DNA from: Nucisporomicrobium flavum
GTDB lineage: Bacteria; Actinomycetota; Actinomycetes; Mycobacteriales; Micromonosporaceae
DNA: 64,000 bases
Reading direction: 5' to 3'
Assembly: GCF_016464385.1 (NCBI RefSeq)
Contig: NZ_JADMLH010000003.1
Coordinates: forward strand, 716,712 to 780,711
The first letter of the stretch is position 1. Every line of letters starts with the position of its first letter. The notes under the pieces were generated by a model. That model was not told the DNA's origin. It saw only the letters and a list, made by a program, of their open reading frames with translations, and did no database searches. Both the position numbers and the translations under genes were made by a program. Positions 17,784-25,496 of the stretch are shown piece by piece.

Positions 17784-18680
17784 ATGAGCGCCGACAGCGT
17801 CGCCGACGTCAAACGTGAGATCCTCGTCCGCCACCTCGAGGCCTGGGCGCCGGCGGCCCTGCACCGGGCCCGCCGGGCCACCTACGCCCACGGGTACGCC
17901 GACACCACGGCCGCGCTGGCCGAGGCGGCCGCCCGGGTCTTCACCGAACAGTCCGACCTGGTCAGAGGCCGGGAGCTGACGATGGTCGCGGTCGGCACCG
18001 ACCTCACCGACGTGGACGCCCGGCTCAAGGCACTGCCCGCGGGGGCGGGACTCACCGTCCACACCGTCCCCGGCAGCACGCCCGAACGGCTCGGCGTCGC
18101 CCTGCGGGCGGCCGGCGCTGTGCGCGTACCGTTGCTCGGTTTCCTGGATGCGGGCGAACCGCCCGGCGCGGCCGTCCTCGAGGCCCTGGCCACCGGGAAG
18201 CCGGCGGAGGCGCTGATCGTGCTGCCGCCGTCGACGCCGGTGCCGGCGATGCGCACGGCGCTGCGGGAAGCGGGCTTCCCGCTCGCGGCGGCGGTCGAAC
18301 TGGCCGCGTCGGACGACCCCGGCGAGATCCTCATGTACGCCACGACGCTCGGCAAGAGCCTCGAGGCGTTCAAGGACCTGCTGTGGGCGGTCGACGAGTA
18401 CGCGGGCGTGCGCTACCGCGACCCCGGCGACCCGGAACGGCACCTTCTCGACATCTCCCTCACGCCGCACCCCGGCCCGCTGCGACGCGAGCTGCTCGCC
18501 CGGCTCGCGGAGGCCGGCGAGGCGACGGTCACGGAGCTGCGGACGTACGCGCTGACCGAGACGGTGTACCGGGCGGCGGACGCGACGCGGGTGCTGCACA
18601 CGCTGCTGGACGCCGGGGCGGTGACCCGGCGTCCCGAGCAGGGGCGCCTCGGCGGGGACGTGGTCATCGCCCCGGCCTGA
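17784..18680 (+). CDS. Protein related to three-Cys-motif partner protein (TcmP)
   Basis: Encodes 298 residues. The start (VKREILVRHLEAW followed by ATYAHGYAD) and the C-terminal half (KSLEAFKDLLWAVDEYAGVRY, then a winged-helix-like TVTELRTYALTETVYRAADA segment with LHTLLDAGAVTR) follow the layout I recall for TcmP proteins, which accompany radical-SAM-like partner proteins. The match is weak and by eye, and no partner gene is adjacent. There is no Cys residue in the protein. Alternative: an uncharacterised actinobacterial protein with a C-terminal winged helix. Ends just before a 28-bp perfect palindrome. Confidence 0.5.
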   Translation: MSADSVADVKREILVRHLEAWAPAALHRARRATYAHGYADTTAALAEAAARVFTEQSDLVRGRELTMVAVGTDLTDVDARLKALPAGAGLTVHTVPGSTPERLGVALRAAGAVRVPLLGFLDAGEPPGAAVLEALATGKPAEALIVLPPSTPVPAMRTALREAGFPLAAAVELAASDDPGEILMYATTLGKSLEAFKDLLWAVDEYAGVRYRDPGDPERHLLDISLTPHPGPLRRELLARLAEAGEATVTELRTYALTETVYRAADATRVLHTLLDAGAVTRRPEQGRLGGDVVIAPA

Positions 18681-18695
18681 GGCTGAGGGCTCGTG

Positions 18696-18723
18696 GGTGG
18701 CCGGTCGCCGGCGACCGGCCACC
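18696..18723. terminator. 28-bp perfect palindrome between convergent genes
   Basis: GGTGGCCGGTCGCC followed immediately by its exact reverse complement, giving a 14-bp stem with no fixed loop (a small loop would open in RNA). It lies between the TcmP-like gene and the convergent DUF4236 gene and probably terminates both. Confidence 0.75.
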
Positions 18724-18735
18724 GCCCGCCGCTTG

Positions 18736-18921
18736 TCAGGAGCGGGAGCTGGACTTGTCCTGCTTCCACGACAGCGGGCCGGGCAGGTCGACGCGGTGCG
18801 CCTTCGCCTTGGAGTTCCAGGACCAGCGGCCGATCTTGATGGTCCAGGACGACAGGCCCCGCTGCGTGAAGTTCAGGATGAGCGGGCCGAACTTCTTACG
18901 GCTGCGGTATTGAATACCCAT
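18736..18921 (-). CDS. Small DUF4236-type protein
   Basis: Encodes 61 residues beginning MGIQYRSRKKFGPLILNF, then TQRGLSSWTIKIGRWSWN, and ending in a polar Arg/Ser tail. The opening (aromatic/basic, KxGPxxLNFxxRG) matches the short DUF4236 module found in many bacterial small proteins of unknown function. There is no membrane segment. Purine-rich sequence upstream contains GGAAGGACT. Monocistronic, flanked by the palindromic terminator. Confidence 0.75.
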   Translation of the reverse strand: MGIQYRSRKKFGPLILNFTQRGLSSWTIKIGRWSWNSKAKAHRVDLPGPLSWKQDKSSSRS

Positions 18922-19001
18922 CGGGGGAGTCCTTCCGTGGAATCGTCAGGTGTCCCGGAGATTCCCGATGGCCGATTTTCCGAAACGCGCTCGCGCGTCC
19001 C

Positions 19002-19457
19002 TCAGCGGGGCTGCCAGGCGTCCGGGCGGGTCGTGAGCTTGCGGACGTGCGCCGGCATGCGGCCGCTGATCAGCTCCGCGAGGCTCACCTCGTCGACCAC
19101 CTCGCGCACCGCGGCGCGTACGGCGACCCACAGGTTGGGCAGGTTCTCCGCCGCGCCCGTGTACTGGGTCTCCTCCGGCCGCAGCCCGCGCACCCCGGCC
19201 AGGGGGCCGTCGACCGCGCGCAGGATCTGACCGATCGTCACGTCGCGTGGCGACTGTGACAGCGTGTAGCCGCCCTCGGCGCCGCGTTGTGCCCGTACCA
19301 CCCCGGCACGGCGCAGATCGGCCAGGACCGCCTCGAGGAACTTCCTCGGCATGTTCTGGTCCTGGGCGATGGCCTGGGCGGACATCAGGGCCGGGTACGT
19401 CTGGGCGAGGCTCAGCGCCGCCCGTACCGCGTAATCGCCGCGCGCGGAGATCTGCAC
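19002..19457 (-). CDS. Rrf2-family transcriptional regulator without Fe-S cysteines
   Basis: Encodes 151 residues starting MQISARGDYAVRAALSLA, the classical Rrf2 N-terminus, with the winged helix MPRKFLEAVLADLRRAGVVRAQ and RGAEGGYTLSQ. No Cys is present, so unlike IscR, NsrR or RsrR it cannot bind an Fe-S cluster through cysteines and must sense another signal or act constitutively. Two inverted repeats of identical geometry (19504-19518 and 19532-19546) lie 47-89 bp upstream, compatible with autoregulation. Downstream of the AraC-type gene on the opposite side there is no obvious target operon. Confidence 0.9.
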   Translation of the reverse strand: MQISARGDYAVRAALSLAQTYPALMSAQAIAQDQNMPRKFLEAVLADLRRAGVVRAQRGAEGGYTLSQSPRDVTIGQILRAVDGPLAGVRGLRPEETQYTGAAENLPNLWVAVRAAVREVVDEVSLAELISGRMPAHVRKLTTRPDAWQPR

Positions 19458-19503
19458 CGCCCCATCATGCCCCTTCCGTACGCGTGCCCCTCCTCCACCC
19501 CAG

Positions 19504-19518
19504 GAATTACGGGAATTC
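19504..19518. promoter_or_regulatory. Inverted repeat GAATT-5-AATTC upstream of the Rrf2 gene
   Basis: GAATT acggg AATTC, perfect 5-bp arms with a 5-bp spacer, 47 bp before the Rrf2 start. It is AT-rich against a very GC-rich background, which makes a chance origin less likely. Candidate Rrf2 operator. Confidence 0.45.
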
Positions 19519-19531
19519 GGGCATCACCCAG

Positions 19532-19546
19532 CGTCAGTGCGTGACG
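19532..19546. promoter_or_regulatory. Second 5-5-5 inverted repeat (CGTCA-5-TGACG)
   Basis: CGTCA gtgcg TGACG, the same arm and spacer lengths as the repeat 28 bp away. It could be a second site or part of the promoter between the AraC stop and the Rrf2 start. Confidence 0.35.
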
Positions 19547-19585
19547 AGCGGTTCACTCTTTCGTGATCTGCTGCGGGGTTGCGGC

Positions 19586-20506
19586 TCAGTCGGCTGCGCC
19601 GCGCTGCACAGGCACCCGGCGGCCCAGCTCGGCGCCGCCCTCCGCGCCCGTCCGCACCCCGAGCTCGGCCCGGAACGCGCCCGGGCTCAGCCCCACCTCC
19701 CGGTGGAAGAAGCGCCCGAAGTTCGTCGGCTCGCCGAAGCCCAGCCGCCGCCCGATCTCCGCCACCGACAGGTCCGTGCAGGCGAGCAGCCGCCGGGCCT
19801 CCAGGGCCACGCGGTCGTCGACGACCTGTTTCGCCGTCCGCCCGGTGATCGCCAGGCTGGCCCGGGTGAGCGTGCGGACCGAGCAGCCGATCCGGGCGGC
19901 GTAGTCCTCGACGCGGCGGCTGCGGGGGTGGCCGGCCTCCAGGTCGCGGCGGAAGCGGGCGAACGTGCGGGCCTCGGAGGTCGAAGCGCCGGCCGCATCG
20001 CCGTCGCCGGTGAGCAGGGCGATGCGCAGCAGGACGACGGCGAGCTGGTGCCGCAGCAGTCCCGCGGCGACCGGGCCGGACGTGTGCCGCGCGCAGTCGA
20101 CCCCGAGCTGCGCGACCTCCGTGATCACCGCGTCCTCGTCCTCGCCGGCCAGCTGCCAGCGGGCGGGGCCGGGCAGGTCGTCCACGGGTACGCCGGTGAT
20201 CTCCGCCGCCGACAGCACGTCGCGGTTCCACGTGATCAGGGTGGCGTCCAGCCCGGGTTCGGCGCCGAAGCGGACCGCCTGCCCCGGGCGTACCCAGAGA
20301 AGGGTGCCCGGACGGCACGCGTGCGCGGCGAAATCGATCTCCACCGTGCCGTGACCGGCGGTGGTCAGCGCGAGCAGGTGGTAGGGCAGCCGCCGGGGCG
20401 CCGGGTCGCCGGCGGCGAGATCGGTCTCGGACAGCGTGGACGTGCCCACCCCGGCCCAGAGCGGGGCGGGCGCGGACCGCGCGCGGGTTCGTCCGGAAGC
20501 GACCAT
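19586..20506 (-). CDS. AraC-family transcriptional regulator
   Basis: Encodes 306 residues. An N-terminal cupin-like ligand domain (GTVEIDFAAHACRPGTLLWVRPGQAVRFG) is followed by a C-terminal pair of helix-turn-helices from about residue 205: SVRTLTRASLAITGRTAKQVV and AEIGRRLGFGEPTNFGRFFHREVGLSPGAFR, the AraC signature. The ligand is unknown; no metabolic gene is next to it. The start at 20506 (MVASGRTRARS) begins just before conserved sequence; an upstream GTG near 20542 is possible. Confidence 0.88.
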   Translation of the reverse strand: MVASGRTRARSAPAPLWAGVGTSTLSETDLAAGDPAPRRLPYHLLALTTAGHGTVEIDFAAHACRPGTLLWVRPGQAVRFGAEPGLDATLITWNRDVLSAAEITGVPVDDLPGPARWQLAGEDEDAVITEVAQLGVDCARHTSGPVAAGLLRHQLAVVLLRIALLTGDGDAAGASTSEARTFARFRRDLEAGHPRSRRVEDYAARIGCSVRTLTRASLAITGRTAKQVVDDRVALEARRLLACTDLSVAEIGRRLGFGEPTNFGRFFHREVGLSPGAFRAELGVRTGAEGGAELGRRVPVQRGAAD

Positions 20507-20634
20507 CGAGGCGACCGTATCCGCCCGTGACCAGCGATGCACGTGGGAGTCCACGGGGCGGCGGATATCCGGCAGACAGTCGGGAAATCGAGCACGGAAA
20601 CGGACAAAAAAGACGTCTATTGCGTACGCAAAAA

Positions 20635-20671
20635 GCGACCCGCGCGGACCGGCAGTGTCCGCACGGGTCGC
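20635..20671 (-). terminator. Rho-independent terminator of the SsgA-like gene
   Basis: GCGACCCG and CGGGTCGC arms with an inner CGGAC/GTCCG pairing. Read on the minus strand, the hairpin is followed by TTTTT. It lies 21 bp beyond the SsgA-like stop codon. One of the few canonical T-tract terminators in the window. Confidence 0.85.
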
Positions 20672-20691
20672 CCCGGAATTGCGCGTTGTCG

Positions 20692-21123
20692 CTATCGACC
20701 GGCCAGCAGCCGGTTGACCGCCGCGTCCACGTCCAGATGATCGGACTCCCGGCCCCGCGGAACCACCACATAGGTGCGCCGCAGGAACCGGACCAGAACG
20801 CTGCGTGGTACTTCGAACAGCGCGTTGCCGTCGGGTGACGACAACGCCAGGGCGACGAAGTCCCCCCGCGGCGTGGCCCACGGCCACACCCGGACGTCTC
20901 CGATCCCTGCGGGCTCGTCGAGCCCGGTCACGAGAAGTTCCCGCGCGAAGGACCAGCTCACGGCTTCCCCACCGGCTGATTCTGCGTGGAACAAAACGTG
21001 GACCGCGTACGGGTCGGCTGGGTCGTACCGCAGGCTGGCACGCACGGGCAGGGCCGTGGCGTCAGGCGCTACGAGCCGCAGCGAGGTTTCGACCTCGACG
21101 GTCGTTGGACGAATGGTACTCAT
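20692..21123 (-). CDS. SsgA-like sporulation/cell-division protein (SALP family)
   Basis: Encodes 143 residues with the SsgA-family pattern: VEVETSLRLVAPDATALPVRASLRYD, DPYAVHVLFHA, VSWSFARELLVTG, GDVRVWPW and ALFEVPRSVLVRFLRRTYVVVP. In Streptomyces these proteins place septa (SsgB recruits FtsZ) and control spore-wall steps; they are limited to sporulating or filamentous actinobacteria, which supports the assignment of this organism. Length and motif order look SsgB-like, but a specific paralogue cannot be fixed from this window. GGGGGGAG precedes the ATG. Confidence 0.9.
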   Translation of the reverse strand: MSTIRPTTVEVETSLRLVAPDATALPVRASLRYDPADPYAVHVLFHAESAGGEAVSWSFARELLVTGLDEPAGIGDVRVWPWATPRGDFVALALSSPDGNALFEVPRSVLVRFLRRTYVVVPRGRESDHLDVDAAVNRLLAGR

Positions 21124-21440
21124 GGACGAACTCCCCCCGGCACCGCTGCGAGGCTGGTGAACCCCGCGTTTCCCATACTCAGGTGATCCCTGTCATTACG
21201 CTCCGCCATACGCTGATCTCACCCAGTAGTGGGAAGACGGTTCCGATAAGCTCTCCGGACGAGCCGTAAAACGGTATCTTGTCCTGTTCTGCCCAAGTAC
21301 TCGGTTCCGCCCGGCGTCGGGTGGTCCAGCAGTTGACTCACTCCGGTAACGTCCATTCCTCCCGGGTAGTGACGGGGGAGCGGAACACTAGGGGATGAAA
21401 TGACCGGGAGCCCGCGATCTTTGCCGTGAAAGTGAACGAG
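21124..21440. other. Divergent promoter region between the SsgA-like and TIGR02611 genes
   Basis: 317 bp without a gene. It must hold the SsgA-like promoter reading left and the promoter of the TIGR02611 gene reading right. A CCGATAA at about 21243 resembles the -10 of developmental (WhiG/SigF-type) sigma factors but has no clear -35 partner. No strong inverted repeat seen. Confidence 0.4.
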
Positions 21441-21866
21441 ATGTCCCAATCAGACCCCGTGACCGAATCGCCGACCGCCGGTCACGCGCCCCGGGGCGTC
21501 CTCGACCGGATCCGCGCCAACCCCACCGGCCGCCTCGCCCTGCGCATCGGCGTCGGCCTCCTCGGCGCCATCGTGGTCGCGGTCGGCATCGTGCTCATCC
21601 CACTCCCGGGCCCCGGCTGGGCGATCGTCATCCTCGGCCTGGCCATCTGGGCGGTCGAGTTCGTCTGGGCCCGCCACCTCCTCCAGTTCACCAAGCGCCA
21701 CGTCCAGTCCTGGACCCGCTGGGTGCTCCAGCAGTCCCTGCCCGTCCGCGCGGTCATCGGCCTGGCCGGCTTCGTCTTCATCTGCAGCGTCGTCTGGCTC
21801 TCGGTCAAGCTCACGATGGGCATCAACCTGGCCACGGAGCTCCGCGCCCTCCTCACCGGCACCTGA
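21441..21866 (+). CDS. TIGR02611-type small membrane protein
   Basis: Encodes 141 residues with three membrane helices. The signature IVLIPLPGPGWAIVILGLAI, followed by EFVWARHLLQFTKRHVQSW and a terminal helix, defines the PGPGW/TIGR02611 family found in actinobacteria, of unknown function. Start ATG 21441 was chosen over the in-frame GTG at 21426 because the family usually begins with a short polar Ser/Asp/Pro stretch; neither has a strong RBS. A GGCCGGCC-type hairpin follows the stop directly. Confidence 0.83.
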   Translation: MSQSDPVTESPTAGHAPRGVLDRIRANPTGRLALRIGVGLLGAIVVAVGIVLIPLPGPGWAIVILGLAIWAVEFVWARHLLQFTKRHVQSWTRWVLQQSLPVRAVIGLAGFVFICSVVWLSVKLTMGINLATELRALLTGT

Positions 21867-21897
21867 CGGCCGGCCACACGTCACCCCCGGCCGGCCG
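21867..21897 (+). terminator. GGCCGGCC hairpin after the TIGR02611 gene
   Basis: CGGCCGGCC and GGCCGGCCG arms (9 bp, perfect) with a 13-nt loop begin at the base after the stop codon and end 61 bp before the tRNA. No T-tract. Confidence 0.65.
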
Positions 21898-21940
21898 CGA
21901 CGCGCCGACCCCGGGTTCGCGTGGGGGAGGGCCGGTCCGG

Positions 21941-21946
21941 TACAGT
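21941..21946 (+). promoter_or_regulatory. -10 element TACAGT of the tRNA-Val promoter
   Basis: TACAGT ends 12 bp before the first base of the tRNA, a suitable distance for a sigma-70-type -10. The -35 region is not convincing. Confidence 0.45.
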
Positions 21947-21958
21947 CTGCTGCGTCCC

Positions 21959-22030
21959 GGGCGATTAGCTCAGCGGGAGAGCGCTCCGTTCACACCGGAG
22001 AGGTCACTGGTTCGATCCCAGTATCGCCCA
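21959..22030 (+). tRNA. tRNA-Val (anticodon CAC)
   Basis: 72-nt cloverleaf. The acceptor stem GGGCGAT pairs with ATCGCCC, with A as discriminator. The D-loop contains AGCTCAGCGGGAGAGC, the anticodon stem CTCCG/CGGAG encloses TTCACAC with anticodon CAC at 21991-21993, and the T-arm is GGTTCGATCCC. The 3' CCA is not encoded. A strong hairpin follows at 22040. No integrase or partial tRNA repeat was seen nearby, so there is no sign of use as an attachment site. Confidence 0.97.
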
Positions 22031-22039
22031 CGAGATACA

Positions 22040-22076
22040 GAGGCCGTGGGTCCGCGAAAGCGCGGACCGCGGCCTC
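22040..22076. terminator. Long GC-rich hairpin after the tRNA-Val gene
   Basis: GAGGCCG-TGGGTCCGCG pairs with CGCGGACC-GCGGCCTC around a short AAAG loop, followed by TTGT. It terminates the tRNA and abuts the stop of the convergent WYL regulator gene. Confidence 0.85.
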
Positions 22077-22079
22077 TTG

Positions 22080-23061
22080 TCATGTCCGCTCATGGGTCCC
22101 AGCTGCCCGGTCCGAGCCGTATCGCTCGGCGAGGGTGTTGCCGATCGCGGCCAGGTGGTCCCGCACCCGCGGAGGGCCGGTCACCTCGAGGTAGTCGACC
22201 AGCCCGGCAAGCTCGCCGGCGAGTTTGCGCTCGTCGTTGCCGCGGATCACGATCTCGATGCGGCCGTCGGTCGTGGTAGCGCCCACTTCGAGTCGGGCGC
22301 CGAAGGCCATGCGGAGCACGTCTGTCGCGTGGGGCGCGCACATCGCCCGGGCCTCGAGGGGTGTCCGCTTGCGTTCGACCTCGTCGGCGATCGCGCGCCA
22401 GCTCTCGGCGAGGTCGAAGTCGGCGGGCCGATGCACGGGTTCGGCGGTCGGGGCGACGGACGACACGCGGTCGATCCGGAAGGTCCGCCGGCCGGTCCCG
22501 GTGTGGGCGACGAGGTACCACGACGGGCCTTTGGCGACGATGCCCAGCGGGTGGACGGTCCGCTCGGTCCCGGTGCGTTCGCGGTCGACGTAGCCGAGCC
22601 GGACCTGGACGCCCCGGATCACCGCGTCCTGGAGCTCGTCGAGGAAGCGGGGCCGTCGGGGCTCCACCCGGCTCGACCCCCATCGTTGCGGGTCCGTGAC
22701 GAGCGACCACGACGCCGCCTCGGCCTGCGCCCGGAACGGCTCGGGCAGGGCGCGGACGAGCTTGCGCAGCGCCGCTTTCACCGCCGGCGTGGCAGACGAG
22801 GCCGGGCCGGCAACCAGGAACAGGGCGCGGGCCTCACTCGCCGTCAACCCGGACAGGTCGGTTACGGGCGCCGCCCACGAGGCGCCAGCCGCCGCCCCGG
22901 CCCTGCACGGAGTACACCGGCACGCCGGCCATGCCCAGGGCGTCGAGGTCGCGGCGGGCGGTGCGCTCGGAGACCTCCAGCTCCCGGGCGACCTCCGCTG
23001 CGGTCACCTGCTCGCGATGTTGCAGCAGCAGGACGATGGCCATCAACCGGTCGGCTCGCAT
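22080..23061 (-). pseudogene. YafY-type HTH-WYL transcriptional regulator, interrupted by a 1-bp frameshift
   Basis: Reading left from ATG 23061, the first 65 residues are a DeoR/YafY-type helix-turn-helix (MRADRLMAIVLLLQ, then TAAEVARELEVSERTARRD) ending GGGWRLVGGAR. The frame then runs into NRPVRVDGE and a stop at 22834. The expected continuation (TDLSGLTASEARALFLVAG, WYL domain with FRIDRVSSV and a C-terminal WCX-like part) is in another frame up to 22080. Removing one T at 22862-22863 on the plus strand (one A in the coding strand) joins the two perfectly. Either a recent mutation inactivates the regulator or the base is a sequencing error. Functional relatives usually repress the divergent gene. 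Confidence 0.85.
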
Positions 23062-23082
23062 GCGGACAACACTTCCGCCAAA

Positions 23083-23103
23083 ACCGGTCAGGAGATGACC
23101 GGT
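23083..23103. promoter_or_regulatory. Inverted repeat ACCGGTCA-5-TGACCGGT in the divergent promoter
   Basis: Perfect 8-bp arms with spacer GGAGA, between the WYL regulator start (23061) and the hydrolase start (23125). TGACC/GGTCA-type inverted repeats are typical positions for YafY-type regulators acting on a divergent gene. CAAGAT at 23112-23117 could be a -10 placing transcription start close to the hydrolase ATG, a leaderless arrangement. Confidence 0.6.
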
Positions 23104-23124
23104 ATGGGCCCGCAAGATGCCGGC

Positions 23125-24063
23125 ATGACAACCGATTTTCCCGAGCCCACCCGCATGTCGGTCAACGGAGTGGAACTCGAAGTCTTCGAAGCCGGCCGGC
23201 AGAACGCGGGGAACCCCATCGTGCTCTGTCACGGCTGGCCGGAGCACGCCTTCTCCTGGCGCCATCAGGTGCCCGCCCTGGCCGCCGCGGGCTACCACGT
23301 CATCGTCCCGAACCAGCGGGGATACGGCCGCTCGTCCCGTCCCGCCGAGGTGACGGACTACGACCTCGAGCACCTGTCGGGTGACCTCGTCGCCCTCCTC
23401 GATCACTACGGCTACGACGATGCCACCTTCGTCGGCCACGACTGGGGCGCGTTCGTCGTCTGGGGCCTGACCCTGCTGCACCCGAAGCGGGTCAACGGCG
23501 TGGTAGCGCTGAGCCTGCCCTACCAGGAGCGCGGAGAGAGGCCCTGGATCGAGGTCATGGAGGCCGCGCTCGGCGCCGACTTCTACTTCGTCCACTTCAA
23601 CCGGCAGCCGGGCATCGCGGACGCCGTGTTCGGGGAGAACGCGTCCCAGTTCCTTCGGAACCTGTACCGGAAGAACGTGCCCTTCGCGGAGCCCCAGCCG
23701 GGCAACGCGCTGATCAACCTCGCCAGAGCGGAAACCCCCCTCGGTGACCCCGTCATGAGTGACAGCGAACTCGCTGTCTTCGTCTCCGCCTTCGAGTCGA
23801 CAGGGTTCACGGGCGGAATCAACTGGTACCGGAACCTGGACCGCAACTGGCGCCTGCTGGCGGATGCGGACCCGATCATCCGACAGCCCGCCCTCATGAT
23901 CTACGGCGACCGCGACCCGGTCGCGAGGGCCGGAAGGCTGACGGAATTCGTGCCGAATGTGGACGTGGTCAGTCTGGACTGCGGCCATTGGATCCAGCAG
24001 GAGAAGCCGCAGGAAACGACCGAGGCGATTTTGAAGTGGCTGAACCAGCGGGATGCTGTCTAG
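23125..24063 (+). CDS. Epoxide-hydrolase-like alpha/beta hydrolase
   Basis: Encodes 312 residues. The opening FPEPTRMSVNGVELEVFEAG, HGWPEHAFSWRHQVPALAAAGYHVIVPNQRGYG, nucleophile motif VGHDWGAFVVWG (Asp nucleophile as in epoxide hydrolases and dehalogenases), YGDRDPVAR and LDCGHWIQQEKP (catalytic His) are all present. It probably opens epoxides or acts on a related small xenobiotic. The start at ATG 23125 assumes a leaderless mRNA; an in-frame ATG at 23104 has AGGAG at good distance but overlaps the operator. The stop overlaps the convergent DUF2079 stop. Confidence 0.88.
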   Translation: MTTDFPEPTRMSVNGVELEVFEAGRQNAGNPIVLCHGWPEHAFSWRHQVPALAAAGYHVIVPNQRGYGRSSRPAEVTDYDLEHLSGDLVALLDHYGYDDATFVGHDWGAFVVWGLTLLHPKRVNGVVALSLPYQERGERPWIEVMEAALGADFYFVHFNRQPGIADAVFGENASQFLRNLYRKNVPFAEPQPGNALINLARAETPLGDPVMSDSELAVFVSAFESTGFTGGINWYRNLDRNWRLLADADPIIRQPALMIYGDRDPVARAGRLTEFVPNVDVVSLDCGHWIQQEKPQETTEAILKWLNQRDAV

Positions 24064-25436
24064 CTGCGGCGGAAGATGATCACCTCGCTGGTCCGCAGCG
24101 CGATTCGGTAGCCGTACCCGGGCAGGCGGTCGAGGGCGGCAGCCATCGTTGCGGGCGTCGCCATGGTGGTGTCCAGCGGGTCGCTGACGGCGACCCACTC
24201 GGGCCGGACGCCGGCTTGGGGGTACGCGGGGAAGAAGGAGACGGTGGCGCGGGAGGTGAGCTGCGGCGCCAGCCGGTTGTCCGCGGCGACCCGGGCGTCG
24301 TCCGGTATGCGGGCCAGCGCCAGGCGTACCTGCCGCGCCTCGGCGTCTGTGGTCCAGGTGTCCGGGCTCAGCAGGCCGCGTAGGGGCGAAGGAGTCAGCA
24401 TCGTCGCGGCGACGGCGATCACGCAGGTGGCGTGGACCGCTGCTCGCGCACGGCGTGCGGGGCCCGTCGTGGTGAGGGCGTCGAGGAATGCCACGAACAC
24501 GATGGGCATCAGGACGGCGCTGTACTGGAAGGCTGTGCCCCAGTAGAGCGGGTTCGTCGACCAGAACCGCCAGGCCAGTGTCGGTACAGCGACCAGAAGC
24601 AGCGGGGAGCGCAGCGCGAGGAACAACGTCGGCGCGAGGAGCCACAGCAGGGTGTGCACCTTGACGGCGGGTAGGAGAAGGCGGTGCAGCGGGTCCTGGC
24701 CGTCGAGGGCCGCGCCGGCGGCGTACGGGTAGACGTGCGCGGAGTTCAGCGCCGGCAGGATCGCCCCGACGATGACGAGGCCCGAACAGATCCAGATCAG
24801 CGTCGTCGTCGTGCCGAGACGTCGCGGGCCGCGCAGCGCCACCAGCAGGCCGATCACGGCCACCGTTGCGGGCAGGTCCTCCTTCACCGCGATGAGCGGC
24901 AGGGTCCACGCGACGGCGGCGAGGAAGCGCCTTTCGACGAGCGCGGTCAAGCCGAAGGCCAGCAGGGGAACGGCGAAGGCGACCTCGTGGAAGTCGAAGT
25001 CGACCGCCGCCTGCAGACCCCAGGACATCCCGTACGCCAGCCCGGCGCTCACCGCGGCCCTCCGGTCCACGATCCGGACGGCGAGCCGGGTGATCGGTAT
25101 CGACGACGCGGCGATCAGGACGGCCTGAGCGACCAGAAGGGTGATCGGGCTGGGAAACAGCCGGTACAGCGGGGCGAGCACGACGAGGATCGGATGGAAG
25201 TGGTCGCCGAGCAGGAGGAAACCGGGCGCCTTGATCGTCGCCTCAGGGGCGTGGAGGTGGGCGTAGCCGCGGACAGCCTGCTCGAAGATGCCCAGGTCGT
25301 AGCCGCTGGTCTCCAGCCGCAGATGCCGGTGTACCGACCAGGACGCGTAGGCGAGGAACAGGGCGGTGGCCAGCAGATACGGTGCCGGGTCGGCCTTTTT
25401 CCGGACAGCCGGGGGACGGACGGTGGGTGCGGACAT
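24060..25436 (-). CDS. DUF2079 polytopic membrane protein
   Basis: Encodes 458 residues with about ten membrane helices. The DUF2079 pattern is clear: RLETSGYDLGIFEQAVRGYA near the start, LGDHFHPILVVLAPLYRLFP, and DFDFHEVAFAVPLLAFGL, followed by LPLIAVKEDLP. These GT-C-like proteins resemble polyprenyl-sugar-dependent glycosyltransferases, but none of this family has a settled function to my knowledge. A soluble C-terminal part (ADNRLAPQLTSRATVSFFP) lies outside. It follows the histidine kinase gene by 55 bp, and the gap contains CTGAA direct repeats, so it is the likely target of the two-component system. Confidence 0.85.
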   Translation of the reverse strand: MSAPTVRPPAVRKKADPAPYLLATALFLAYASWSVHRHLRLETSGYDLGIFEQAVRGYAHLHAPEATIKAPGFLLLGDHFHPILVVLAPLYRLFPSPITLLVAQAVLIAASSIPITRLAVRIVDRRAAVSAGLAYGMSWGLQAAVDFDFHEVAFAVPLLAFGLTALVERRFLAAVAWTLPLIAVKEDLPATVAVIGLLVALRGPRRLGTTTTLIWICSGLVIVGAILPALNSAHVYPYAAGAALDGQDPLHRLLLPAVKVHTLLWLLAPTLFLALRSPLLLVAVPTLAWRFWSTNPLYWGTAFQYSAVLMPIVFVAFLDALTTTGPARRARAAVHATCVIAVAATMLTPSPLRGLLSPDTWTTDAEARQVRLALARIPDDARVAADNRLAPQLTSRATVSFFPAYPQAGVRPEWVAVSDPLDTTMATPATMAAALDRLPGYGYRIALRTSEVIIFRRS

Positions 25437-25459
25437 GCGGCGAGATTCGAGCGCCGCGG

Positions 25460-25496
25460 CTGAACCGTCGCTGAAGTGACCTGAAGGAACTTCAGG
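25460..25496. promoter_or_regulatory. CTGAA direct repeats with CCTGAAG-GAA-CTTCAGG hairpin before the DUF2079 gene
   Basis: CTGAA occurs at 25460, 25471 and 25481 (10-11 bp spacing, one helical turn), and the last copy forms a perfect 7-bp inverted repeat with CTTCAGG at 25490-25496. Tandem direct repeats at this spacing are how OmpR-family regulators bind. It lies 24 bp before the DUF2079 start and overlaps the kinase stop codon. Confidence 0.55.

Noticed and set aside
21959..22076. tRNA-Val as an integration site
   Set aside because: No integrase gene, no partial tRNA copy and no change in base composition beside it; a normal terminator follows.
22834..22868. Programmed frameshifting in the WYL regulator
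   Set aside because: There is no slippery heptamer or downstream structure that I can see, and this family is normally encoded in one frame. A mutation or sequencing error is simpler.
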